This document shows, in pieces, positions 44,365-55,240 of a stretch of 64,000 nt of DNA. Below the pieces are notes generated by a model. It did no database searches, was not told where the DNA came from, and saw only the letters and a program-made list of their open reading frames with translations. The DNA is from Acorus gramineus (taxonomy: Eukaryota; Streptophyta; Magnoliopsida; Acorales; Acoraceae). The stretch is taken from contig JAUJYN010000031.1 in assembly GCA_030737835.1 (NCBI GenBank), positions 310,001 through 374,000 of the forward strand, written 5' to 3'. Within the stretch, counting starts at the first letter, position 1. Each line of letters opens with the position of its first letter. The position numbers and the translations under genes are program-made.

Positions 44365-47300
44365 TGTCACGCCCCAGGGCGGCCGTCCCCGGGACGCGGC
44401 AAGTGTATACATGATATCAGCAGTCTATATAGGAGATCAATAAAATACTCTAAACAGCAACTAAAATGACAACACAGATGAAGACAAAGCTGACACGATA
44501 TATACACAGAGAGCGGAAGCTAAAAGACGGAGTCTGTAATCCAAAAACATACTACAGACTCGATACATAATCAAACGTCCTGTGAGAGCCAAATATACAC
44601 AATACATCCAAACACAATCCAAACTGGGTGCCCAAGCACAGACATATATACATACAATAAAAAGGATGCTCATGGCCTCAAAAACTCGCGGGACGTAGCG
44701 CTACTCTACTACTGGTGCAGTCGCTCAGGGAGCTCCTTCTTCAGGTCCGCCTTAGTAATCACTGGAAAACAATTATGCGAGGGGTGAGCCACACGCTCAG
44801 TGAATAGCACAACCCATGCATCACAGTTTATATTAACCACAATTAATCAGCAACCAGCCTCAAAGTGGCATAAACAACATAAATCCAGTGGTCCGTTACA
44901 TCGCCGAACCACTACACCCTCACCCTCACCCCTCAATAGGTGACATAGGATATTGGGACTTATTAGCCTGATAAACATCCATACACATCCATACACCCTC
45001 ACCCCTCAATAGGTGACATAGGATATTGGGACTGATAATCATCCATACACATCCATACACCCTCACCCTCACCCCTCAATAGGTGACATAGGATATTGGG
45101 ACTTATTAGCCTGATAAACATCCATACACATCCATACACCCTCACCCTCACCCCTCAATAGGTGACATAGGATATTGGGACTGACTAGGCTGATGGTCGC
45201 CCTTGGTCCACCGATAGTCTCTCCCCACTCCGTAGGCCGCTTGGCCACTCCCACATTCAGCACAGTCCGTCCCAAATCAGGAGGTGCCTACTGATGGGAG
45301 CCCCTCCACGGGACAGCCTTTCTAACGCTGGGGTAGTCTCTACACGGATCCGACGAAGGGAACAGAACAGCCTATCCATACGCATATGATCCACTCGGAT
45401 CCGCTGACAACACATCTCTACAACTCTAGTGACTTGAATTCATCAGAATTCCTCCACGGCGCATAACCAAGATGCGGGGAACATGCATTAATATAGACGG
45501 GAAAAGAAACCTTGGGAGGGCACCATGAGGTCCCGATATAGGACATCCCGACAACCAAACAAGGAACACGGAGCACCCTAGCCCGGGTCTCAATGTTGAC
45601 CTCGCAAGGCCCCTTAATATTCCCTAAGGCATGCTATAATATTACAAGTTGCATTTAATTTAACAATTAACTAATAGGACGCATACATAGGCCGAGGCTT
45701 TCCTAGCATGATAACAAGGTGACAAGATGCATGGCTCTTACACAACCTAAGGGTGCAAGTCCCTAACATACTCAGTCTAGGGTAGCATGCATACTACATA
45801 TCAATCATGCTTGCATGGATTACATATTAAACATGTTAATATTAATCTATGGTGCCCCAGGGGAGGACGGTATACGCCCAAGTGCATATAGCGCCTCCCA
45901 ACTGGGTTGGATTGTCCCACTCACCGGTAATCGGGTCATCGCGCGACCGTCCGTCAAGATCTACAAGACAGGGTAATCAACTTGGTGAGTAAAATCCACA
46001 AATACACCAAAAATACTCTAAAAATACACAACACTCGGGCAAACGTACATACGGCCCGTACGCACGCGAGCCCGAGCACCCCAACTCATTCCCGAACCCC
46101 CCGGGCAGCCGCACGCACGGCCACCCGCCCCGGGCGCACAGCCGAGCCCCGGCCCGCGCCCCCAGGCGCCCTGTCGAGCCCAGCCCGCACGCCCGGACAC
46201 CCTGCCGAGACCTCCCGGGTGCACCGCGCGCTCACTGCGCCCCAGCGCAGCAACCCGCGCACACACTCGCACACCCCGCCCCCTGCGCATTGCCCCGCAC
46301 GCACCCCGCGTGCACCACCGCTCGCCTCGCCGCGCGCACACAGCACGCCTGCGCCTCTGCGCAGCGCACCGCACGCACGCTCCCGCACGGTGCTCAGCGC
46401 CCAGCACCCACGCCCAGCGCCCAGCGCCTAGCCCAGCGCCCAGCACCATGCGCCCAGCCCAGCCCACGCCCAGCGTCCAGCGCCCAGCGCCCAGCCCAGC
46501 TCACGCGCTCCAGCTCCACCCGCGCGCACGTCCGCGCGCACGCGCGCGCGCGCCCTGCCAACTGCTCCGCCTGCTGCGCCTGTGCTGCCATCCTGCCCGA
46601 GACAGACAACCACCCTGCCCGAGCACCTTTCCACCACTCACCGGCCACCAGTGGCCTCCGACCGCCCCCAACCACCACCCACAGCCCCCAACCGTCCCCA
46701 CCCATCCAAAACCACCCCCTAACAAGCATCTATACATGGAAAAGAAGGAAAGAACCCTTACCCAAGGAAAGGAGAGGAAAGGAAGGGAACCGGGAGCTCT
46801 TCGTGCACCGAAACGCCTCCCCAAAGACCTCCACCACCAAGCTCTTCCTCAGCCCTCGAAATGGCTGAAATCAGGGGAGAAAAGAGGGGGTAAGAGGGGG
46901 CTAAACACACCGGAACTCGAATCCGAGACCACCGGTAGATAGATCGGGATGAGATCTAACCTTTCTATTCTTTGTGTTTTGAGTTTCAAGCACTCTAGGT
47001 AGCTTAAAATCAAGAAAAAGAGAGAGGGGGAGAGAGAAAAACCAATGGAGAAGATGATGAATAGTGGGGGGCTAATTTTAGCTCTCACTTATATAAGTCA
47101 ACACACTTAGATTAGGTTAACTAGGCTTAATTAGGGCTAAGAGAGGTTTTAAGTGGGATTTGACTTGGGTCAACCCAACCACACAAAAAAACAAAAAGGG
47201 TTGACCAAGTCATGGGCCCACTTTGACCGAGTCAACTCTCCCAATGACTTCTCGCTCGGTCAAAACCCGGATACGCCGCGGAACTGTGAAATTCTGAAAC

Positions 47301-47512
47301 GTACCGGAATTCGATGAAATTTTTGTGAGTGGCTTGAAATGGCACCAGGACACATAATATGCAGTTAGATTTTCAATCGGAGTCCTCAAACACAGGACGA
47401 TAGCTAACAGTCCAAAATTTTAGCGGTTCCGATCGAAAAACGAAAAAAACTAAAAAACTGCCAGAATGCTCCAATGGTTACCATAAGGCTAAAAAGTGAC
47501 ACATATATAACA
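44365..47512 (-). repeat. 3' LTR of element C
   Basis: TGTCACGCCCC ... GACACATATATAACA. It has four copies of the 'aggtgacataggatattggga' unit with CCCTCACCCTCACCCC (44917-45190), against five in the partner LTR. The microexon is 45925-45960 (minus), the GC-rich block is 46050-46620 and a TATATAAG box on the minus strand is at 47088-47097. Confidence 0.92.
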
Positions 47513-47524
47513 TTCTCCCCCCTT
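47513..47524 (-). other. Polypurine tract of element C
   Basis: The complement of ttctccccccttaag, a purine run with G6, lies immediately inside the 3' LTR. It is identical in core to the tract of element D. Confidence 0.88.
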
Positions 47525-47559
47525 AAGAAATTTTATCCTCAAAATAAATACAAGAACAT

Positions 47560-50500
47560 CTAAGAAGGGAAAAGATGCGGATACGCGTCACGCATGGCGT
47601 CCTCGAGCTCCCAAGTGGCCTCGGCACCGGAACGGTGCTGCCATCGCACCTTGACCAGCTGGACGGTCTTGGTGCGGAGCCTCTTCTCGCGGCGGTCCAG
47701 GATCTCAATCGGCTGCTCAACGTAAGACAAGTCCGGCTCGAAGACGAGCGGCTCGAACGGGATGACGTGAGCAGGATCGTGGACATATCGCCTCAGCTGC
47801 GAGACATGGAAGACGTCATGAGCCTGAGCCAACTGTGGGGGCAGAGCTATGCGATAGGCCACCTCCCCAACTCGCTCGAGGATGAGGAACGGCCCAATGA
47901 AACGCGGACTCAGCTTGCCCCGCACACCGAAACGGAAGATGCCCTTCATCGGGGACACCTTCAAGAAGACATGGTCACCAACCTCGAAGGTGAGCTCACG
48001 GCGACGACGGTCGGCGTAGCACTTCTGACGACTCTGAGCGACTCGGATACGCTCGCGAATCGTCTTCACCATCTCTGAGGTCTGGCGAACGATCTCTGGT
48101 CCCTCCAACTGGCGCTCCCCGACCTCATCCCAACACAGGGGGGGCCTACAGCTGCGGCCATAAAGTGCCTCGTAAGGAGCCATCCGGATGCTCGAGTGGT
48201 AGCTGTTGTTTTAGGCAAACTCCACCAACAGGAGATGCCTCTCCCAACTGCCCCCAAAATCGAGAACACAGGCTCGCAGCATGTCCTCAAGAGTCTGGAT
48301 CGTCCTCTCCGACTGGCCGTCCGTCTGCGGATGAAACGCTGTACTGAAATGGAGGTTCGTACCAAGGGCGTGCTGGAGGCTACGCCAGAACCTCGAAGTA
48401 AAACGCGCGTCTCGATCGGAAATGATGCTGACTGGAGTGCCATGGAGACGGACAATCTCGGAGACAAATAACTGCGCCAGGGTGTCCAGAGAATCGGTGA
48501 GTCGGATGGGGAGGAAATGAGCAGACTTCGTCAGCCGGTCGACGATCACCCAGATGGCATCGCGACCCGAACGTGACCTCGGCAAACCCGAGACGAAGTC
48601 CATGGTGATCTGCTCCCACTTCCACTGAGGGATCTCAATGGACTGCAGCTTCCCGCAGGGCGCTGATGCTCTGACTTCACCTGCTGGCATACTAGGCATC
48701 GGGCAACGAAACGGGCAATATCCGTCTTCATCCCGCGCCACCAGTAGCCACGACGAAGGCCCCTGTACATCTTCGTGCCACCAGGATGCACTGTGTACCT
48801 CGAACGATGGGCCTCGTCCAGAATCTTCCGCTTCAGCTCTGCGTCGTCGGGAATGCACACTCGGCCTCTGAACCGCAGGATCCCGTTCGAGCGAATCTGG
48901 TAGTCCGGACGCTCGCCCCGGGCGACGCCTTCAGAGAGGACTATAAAATGCGGATCCTGAGCCTGAGCCGTGCGGATATCGTCGAGAAGGACTGGCTGCA
49001 CCACTAGCCTGGCCAAAAAGCCACCCGCAGGAGTCTCTCGAACACTGATCCAGCAAGCGGCCTCCTCCAGAAGCCTCCAACGACGGACAGCCATATGGGC
49101 GGCCATGCCCAAGGGCTGCCTACTGAGCGCATCTGCCACGACATTCGCCTTACCCGGATGGTAAGCGATGTCACAATCGTAGTCCGTCAGGAACTCGACC
49201 CAACGTCTCTGACGCATGTTGAGCTCCGGCTGGGACTGCAAATATGTCAAGCTCTTATGATCGGTAAAGAGCTCGAACTCCTCTCCATAGAGGTAATGCC
49301 TCCACATCTTCAGCGCAAAGATGATCGCTGCCAACTCCAGGTCGTGGGTGGGGTAATTCTGCTCATGGGGCTTCAACTGACGAGACGCGTAAGCCACAAC
49401 CTTACCGTGCTGCATCAGGACGCAACCCACACCCAACTGCGATGCATCCGTGTAAACTGCGAACCCACCACTCCCAGACGGAAGGGTAAGAACTGGCGCT
49501 GAGGTGAGCCTTCGCTTCAGCTCCAGGAAGCTCTCCTCGCAAGCAGGGGACCACTCGAACCGGACATCCTTCCGAGTGAGGCGGGTAAGAGGAACGGCTA
49601 TCTTCGAGAAACCCTCGACAAACCTCCTGTAATAACCCGCCAAAGCCAAGAAGCTCCGAATCTCTGTGGGGTTCGACGGTCGACGTCAATTCGACACGGC
49701 GAGCGTCTTCTCCGGGTCCACAGATATGCCCTCACCGGAAATCACATGGCCCAGAAAGGCCATACGCTCCAACCAGAACTCGCACTTGCTGAACTTGGCG
49801 AACAACTGATGTCTGGCCAAAGTCTCCAAGACAGTGCGAAGATGGTGAGCGTGCTCCTCAAGACTCCTCGAGTACACCAATATGTCATCGATGAATACTA
49901 CCACAAAGGAGTCGAGGAAGGGCCGAAACACCCGGTTCATCAGATCCATGAAGGCCGCCGGCGCATCGTCACCCCGAATGGCAGTACTCTGAACTCGTAG
50001 TGCCCATACCGGGTGCGAAAGGCCGTCTTCGGAATGTCTGACTCCCGGATCTTCAGCTGGTAGTACCCCGAGCGGAGATCGATCTTGGAAAAGACACGCG
50101 CTCCCTGGAGCTGGTCAAACAGATCGTCGATCCGCGGCAACGGGTACTTGTTCTTCACTGTCCGTTTATTCAGCTGCCTGTAATCAATACACAGCCGCAG
50201 CGAACCGTCCTTCTTCCGGACGAACAGGACAGGGGCTCCCCACGGAGAAACACTCGGACGTGCGAAGCCCTTCTCCAGCAACTCCTCCAACTGCTCCTTG
50301 AGCACCCTCAGCTCTGCAGGGGCCATCCGGTACGGAGCTCTCAAAATCGGCTCGGTCCCCGGAATCAGATTGATCTCAAACTCGATCGCGCGATTCGGCG
50401 GTAATCCCGGAAGATCATCGGGGAAAACCTCGGGATACTCTGCCACGACCGGAGTCTGACTGATATCTGCCCGCAGCGGTGCATCCTCCTGAGCAATGTA

Positions 50501-52366
50501 CGCTAGAAAGCCCTCACATCCTCCCTGAAGGAGTCTCCACGCCTGCATGGACACGAACCCCAAAGGGGCTACGTCACGATCGCCCACGAACTGGAAGGAC
50601 CTCCGACCCGGAAGGTGGAAAGACACCGACTTGGCAAAACAGTCGATGCTGGCGTGACTAGCCGCAAGCCAATCCATTCCCAGGATGGCATCAAAGTCCG
50701 TCATCGCGAGCTCCACCAACTCCACTGGAAACTCATGCTCCGCAACCTCTACCGTACACCCTCGGTACACTGAACTGAGGAGAATACGGTCTCCCACGGG
50801 CAATGATATCTCCAAGATAGCATCTAAAGGAGCGGACGCCACGCCCGTCCGTCTCGCAAAAGCGGGAGACACGAACGAGTGTGTGGCTCCGGAATCAAAC
50901 AACACATATGCAGGGAGCTGGGAGATCTGAACAATACCTCTGACCACGCTGCCTGATGCCTGAGCCTCCTCTGCCGAAAGCGCTGCCACTCGGCCCTGCA
51001 CGAACTGCGGCTGAGGAGCAGGGGCACGCCTCGCCGGCTGCGCTGGCTGCCTCCTCTGGTCAACATGGCCACCCCGTGGCTGCTGCTGACGCTGAGGCTG
51101 CTGCTGCGGCTGGCGCTGAGGCTGGCGCTGCTGCTGGAACGGCTGCTGAAACGGCTGCTGCTGCAACTGCTGCTGCTGCGGAGGCATCACTCGGGGTCGG
51201 CCAGCATCAGGGCAATTATACAAGATATGCCCGATGCGCTGACAGTGATAACAGCGCCGCGACTCTGGTCGCCTTGCCTGGACCGGCACTGCTGCGATGG
51301 GTGCTGGACCTCGCGCTGGCACCACATCTGCTGGAGGAGGGGCAGCCGCTGACCGATCAAAGCGGGCCCTCTTCTTCCTGCGCTGTCCCTGGTCCTGGCT
51401 CCTGGGTGGCCTCTGATCTGCCGAAGGGGTCAAAACCGTCACGAGGATCCCGAGGTCTCGCTCGACTGTCTTCGCTCGAGACACCAAGTCGGAGTACCTC
51501 GTGAATGCCTGGGAGGTAACATGCACCCGAATGGCGCTGCTGAGGCCAAGCTCGAATCGACGGCACCTCGTCTCCTCGTCCATCACCAAGGCTGGAGCAA
51601 ATCTGGATAGCCTCGTGAAGCGCGTGGAGTAGTCAGCGACGGACATAGAGCCCTGCGTCAGCTGCTCAAACTCCCGCATCACGATCTGCCGCGTCGAGAA
51701 CGGGAAGTACTCCTCCAAGAAATACCTCCGGAACCCCGCCCATAAAAGCTGCTCCACTCCCTCCGGGATGTCCACTGATCTAGTAGCCCACCAGTCGGCG
51801 GCGCTACCCTTCAGCATAAAAGTGGCCAGGGAGACTCGCTGGCGATCCGTGCAATGCATGGTCGAGAAGATCGCATCCACCTCCATCAACCATCGCTCTG
51901 GGGCAAGGGGATCAGCCGTCTGACCATGAAACTCGGGAGGATGGAGCTTCAGAAAGGCGCTAAGACCACTCTGGTGCATCCTCGCTACCGCCTCCAGCTC
52001 CACCTCCCTCTCCTGACGATCCTGATCTCTCACCGCCGGAACAACCACAAGGACTGGGGGTACATCAGGTACCACAGGTGGATCTGCCACCAAAGAAACC
52101 TGCAGAACTGCCTCGCGGGCCGCCCGCAGCTCCTGAATCTCCCGTGCCTGCTCTGCCAATACTCTCGTCTGGGCCTCCAATGCCCTGGTCTGCGTCTCCA
52201 CCAAATCTGCTATCCGCGCAAACGCGCGCTCCCAGGCAGGAGGCTCCTGCACCGATCCTGGCCTCACGGCTGAGGACTCCCCAGTAGCATCCTCGCCTCT
52301 GGCAGGTCCAGAAACCTCCAAAGGTCGAGAGGGACCTCGTCCGCATCGTCCTCTGCGAGGAGGCAT
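47560..52366 (-). pseudogene. gag-pol polyprotein of element C
   Basis: The first 808 codons (52366-49940) are open. They hold a basic N-terminus ([11 protein letters not shown]), a Retrotrans_gag domain (about residues 150-305), a zinc knuckle [14 protein letters not shown] (372-385), a Gln-rich stretch (396-445), the protease motif [10 protein letters not shown] (489-498) and RT from about residue 680. One base is missing near 49962. RT then continues with [10 protein letters not shown], a Trp codon has become TGA (49686-49688), and RNase H follows (VYTDASQLG, then HDLELAA and FTDHKSL). The integrase HHCC finger ends CLVCQQVK. A second missing base lies near 48658. The core keeps D (TMDFVSG), D (ISDRDARF) and E (GQSERTIQ). 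TAA at 48211-48213 replaces a Tyr codon. The last part ends in a chromodomain-like EILDRREKRL...ATWELEDAM tail. All catalytic residues are present. Confidence 0.93.
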
Positions 52367-52467
52367 ATCAGCAACCTAAGAAAACCAGACACTAGGATCA
52401 GAATACTCATATAGAAATCCTAGGACTCATCTCTACGAAAGAAGACAATTGGCTCTGACAGGACCAG

Positions 52468-52479
52468 GCTCTGATACCA
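52468..52479 (-). other. Primer binding site of element C
   Basis: The complement reads TGGTATCAGAGC, the standard plant initiator-Met-tRNA PBS, five bases inside the 5' LTR end. The same arrangement is seen in element E at 62931. Confidence 0.9.
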
Positions 52480-53029
52480 ACTTTTGTCACGCCCCAGGGC
52501 GGCCGTCCCGGGACGCGGCAAGTGTATACATGATATCAGCAGTCTATATAGGAGATCAATAAAATACTCTAAACAACAACTAAAATGACAACACAGATGA
52601 AGACAAAGCTGACATGATATATACACAGATAGCGGAAGCTAAAAGACGGAGTCTGTAATCCAAAAACATACTACAGACTCGATACATAATCAAACGTCCT
52701 GTGAGAGCCAAATATACACAATACATCCAAACACAATCCAAACTGGGTGCCCAAGCACAGAAATATATACATACAATAAAAAGGATGCTGATGGCCTCAA
52801 AAACTCGCGGGACGTAGCGCTACTCCACTACTGGTGCAGTCGTGGAGGGAGCTCCTCCTTCAGGTTCGCCTCAGTAATCACTGGAGAAAATAATTATGCG
52901 AGGGGTGAGCCACACGCTCAGTGAATAGCACAACCCATGCATCACAGTTATATTAACAACAATTAATCAGCAACCAGCCTCAAAGTGGCATAACAACATA
53001 AATCCAGTGGTTCGTTACATCGCCGAACC

Positions 53030-53385
53030 ACCACACCCTCACCCTCACCCCTCAATAGGTGACATAGGATATTGGGACTTATTAGCCTGATAAACATCCA
53101 TACACATCCATACACCCTCACCCTCACCCCTCAATAGGTGACATAGGATATTGGGACTGATAATCATCCATACACATCCATACACCCTCACCCTCACCCC
53201 TCAATAGGTGACATAGGATATTGGGACTGATAATCATCCATACACATCCATACACCCTCACCCTCACCCCTCAATAGGTGACATAGGATATTGGGACTGA
53301 TTAGCCTGATAAACATCCATACACATCCATACACCCCCTCACCCTCACCCCTCAATAGGTGACATAGGATATTGGGACTGACTAG
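53030..53385. repeat. Tandem array with G-quadruplex motifs, 5 units
   Basis: Units of about 70-85 bp contain CACCCTCACCCTCACCCC, 'tcaataggtgacataggata' and 'atccatacacatccatacac'. The complementary strand has GGGGTGAGGGTGAGGGTG in each unit. The partner LTR has four units and element E about two. The array is in predicted intron 2. Confidence 0.9.
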
Positions 53386-55232
53386 GCTGATGGTCGCCCT
53401 TGGTCCACTGATAGTCTCTCCCCACTCCGTAGGCCGCTTGGCCACTCCCACATTCAGCACAGTCCGTCCCAAATCAGGAGGTGCCTACTGATGGGAGCCC
53501 TCCACGGGATAGCCTTTCTAACGCTGGGGTAGTCTCTACACGGATCCAACGAAAGGGAATTGAACAGCCTAACCATACGCATATGATCCACTCGGATCCG
53601 CTGACAACACATCTCTACAACTCTAGTGTCTTGAATTCATCAGAATTCCTCTAGGGCGCATAACCAAGATGCGGGGAACATGCATTAATATAGACGGGAA
53701 AAGAAACCTCGGGAGGGCACCATGAGGTCCCGATATAGGACATCCCGACAACCAAACAAGGAACATGGAGCACCCTAGCCCGGGTCTCAATGTTGACCTC
53801 GCAAGGCCCCTTAATATTCCCTAAGGCATGCTATAATATTACCAGTTGCATTTAATTTAACAAATTAAACTAATAGGACGCATACATAGGCCGAGGCTTT
53901 CCTAGCATGATAACAAGGTGATAAGATGCATGGCTCTTACACAACCTAAGGGTGCAAGTCCCTAACATACTCAGTCTAGGGTAGCATGCATACTACATAT
54001 CAATCATGCTTGCATGGATTACATATTAAACAGGTTAATATTAATCTATGGTGCCCCAAGGGAGGACGGTATACGCCCAAGTGCATATAGCGCCTCCCAA
54101 CTGGGTTGGATTGTCCCACTCACCGGTAATCGGGTCGTCGCGCGATCGCCTGTCAAGATCTACAAGACAGGGTAATCAACTTGGTGAGTAAAATCCACAA
54201 ATACACCAAAAATACTCTAAAAATACACAACACTCGGGCAAACGTACATACGGCCCGTACGCACGCGAGCCCGAGCACCCCAACTCATTCCCGAACCCCC
54301 CGGGCAGCCGCACGCACGGCCGCCCGCCCCGGGCGCACAGCCGAGCCCCGGCCCGCGCCCCCAGGCGCCCTACCAAGCCCAGCCCGCACGCCCGAACACC
54401 CTGCCGAGACCTGCCGGGTGCACCGCGCGCTCACTGCGCCCCAGCGTAGCAACCCACGCGCACACCCGCACAACCTGCGCCCCGCGCATCGCCCCGCGTG
54501 CACCCCGCGCGCACCACCGTTCGCCTCGCCGCGCGCGCACACCACGCGCCTACGCCTCTGCGCAGCGCTCCGCGCGCACGATCTCGCACGGTGCCCAGCG
54601 CCCAGCACCCCAGCGCCCAGCACCCGAGCCCAGCGCCCAGCCCAGCACCCAGCACCCAGCGCCCAGCCCAGCACACGCGCTCCAACTCCACCCGAGCGCA
54701 CGCCTGCTGCGCTGCCTGCTGCGCCTGTGCTGCCATCCTGCCCGAGACAGACGGCCACCCTGCCCGAGCACCTTTCCACCACTCACCGGCCACCAGTGGC
54801 CTCCGACCGCCCCCAACCACCACCCACAGCCCCCAACCGTCCCCACCCATCCAAAACCACCCCTAACAAGCATCTATGCATGGAAAAGAAGGAAAGAACC
54901 CTTACCCAAGGAAAGGAAAGGAAGGGAAGGGAACCGGGAGCTCTTCGTGCACCGAAACGCCTCCCCAAAGACCTCTACCACCAAGCTCTTCCTCAGCCCT
55001 CGAAATGGCTGAAATCAAGGGAGAAAAGAGGGGGTAAGAGGGGCCTAAACACACCGGAATTCGAGTCCGAGACCACCGGTAGATAGATCGGGATGAGATC
55101 TAACCTTTCTATTCTTTGTGTTTTGAGTTTCAAGCACTCTAGGTAGCTTAAAATCAAGAAAAAGAGAGAGGGGGAGAGAGAAAAACCAATGGAGAAGATG
55201 ATGAATAGTGGGGGGCTAATTTTAGCTCTCAC

Positions 55233-55240
55233 TTATATAA
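55233..55240 (-). promoter_or_regulatory. TATA box in the 5' LTR of element C
   Basis: The minus strand reads TTATATAAG about 416 bases into the LTR and is followed by a leader-like pyrimidine-rich stretch. The identical motif lies in the 3' LTR at 47088-47097. It places most of the 3.17-kb LTR in the transcribed R/U5 part. Confidence 0.6.

Noticed and set aside
44917-45190. CCCTCACCCTCACCC text as telomere-like repeat
   Set aside because: The plant telomere unit is TTTAGGG/CCCTAAA. These runs are CCCTCA units embedded in LTR repeats, so they are not interstitial telomeres.
49095-49502. Plus-strand ORFs inside 47560-52366
   Set aside because: Shadow frames antisense to the gag-pol of element C, with no independent support.
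53030-53385. Regularly spaced repeats as a CRISPR array
   Set aside because: Spacers are themselves repeated and the array is a minisatellite within an LTR of a plant retrotransposon.
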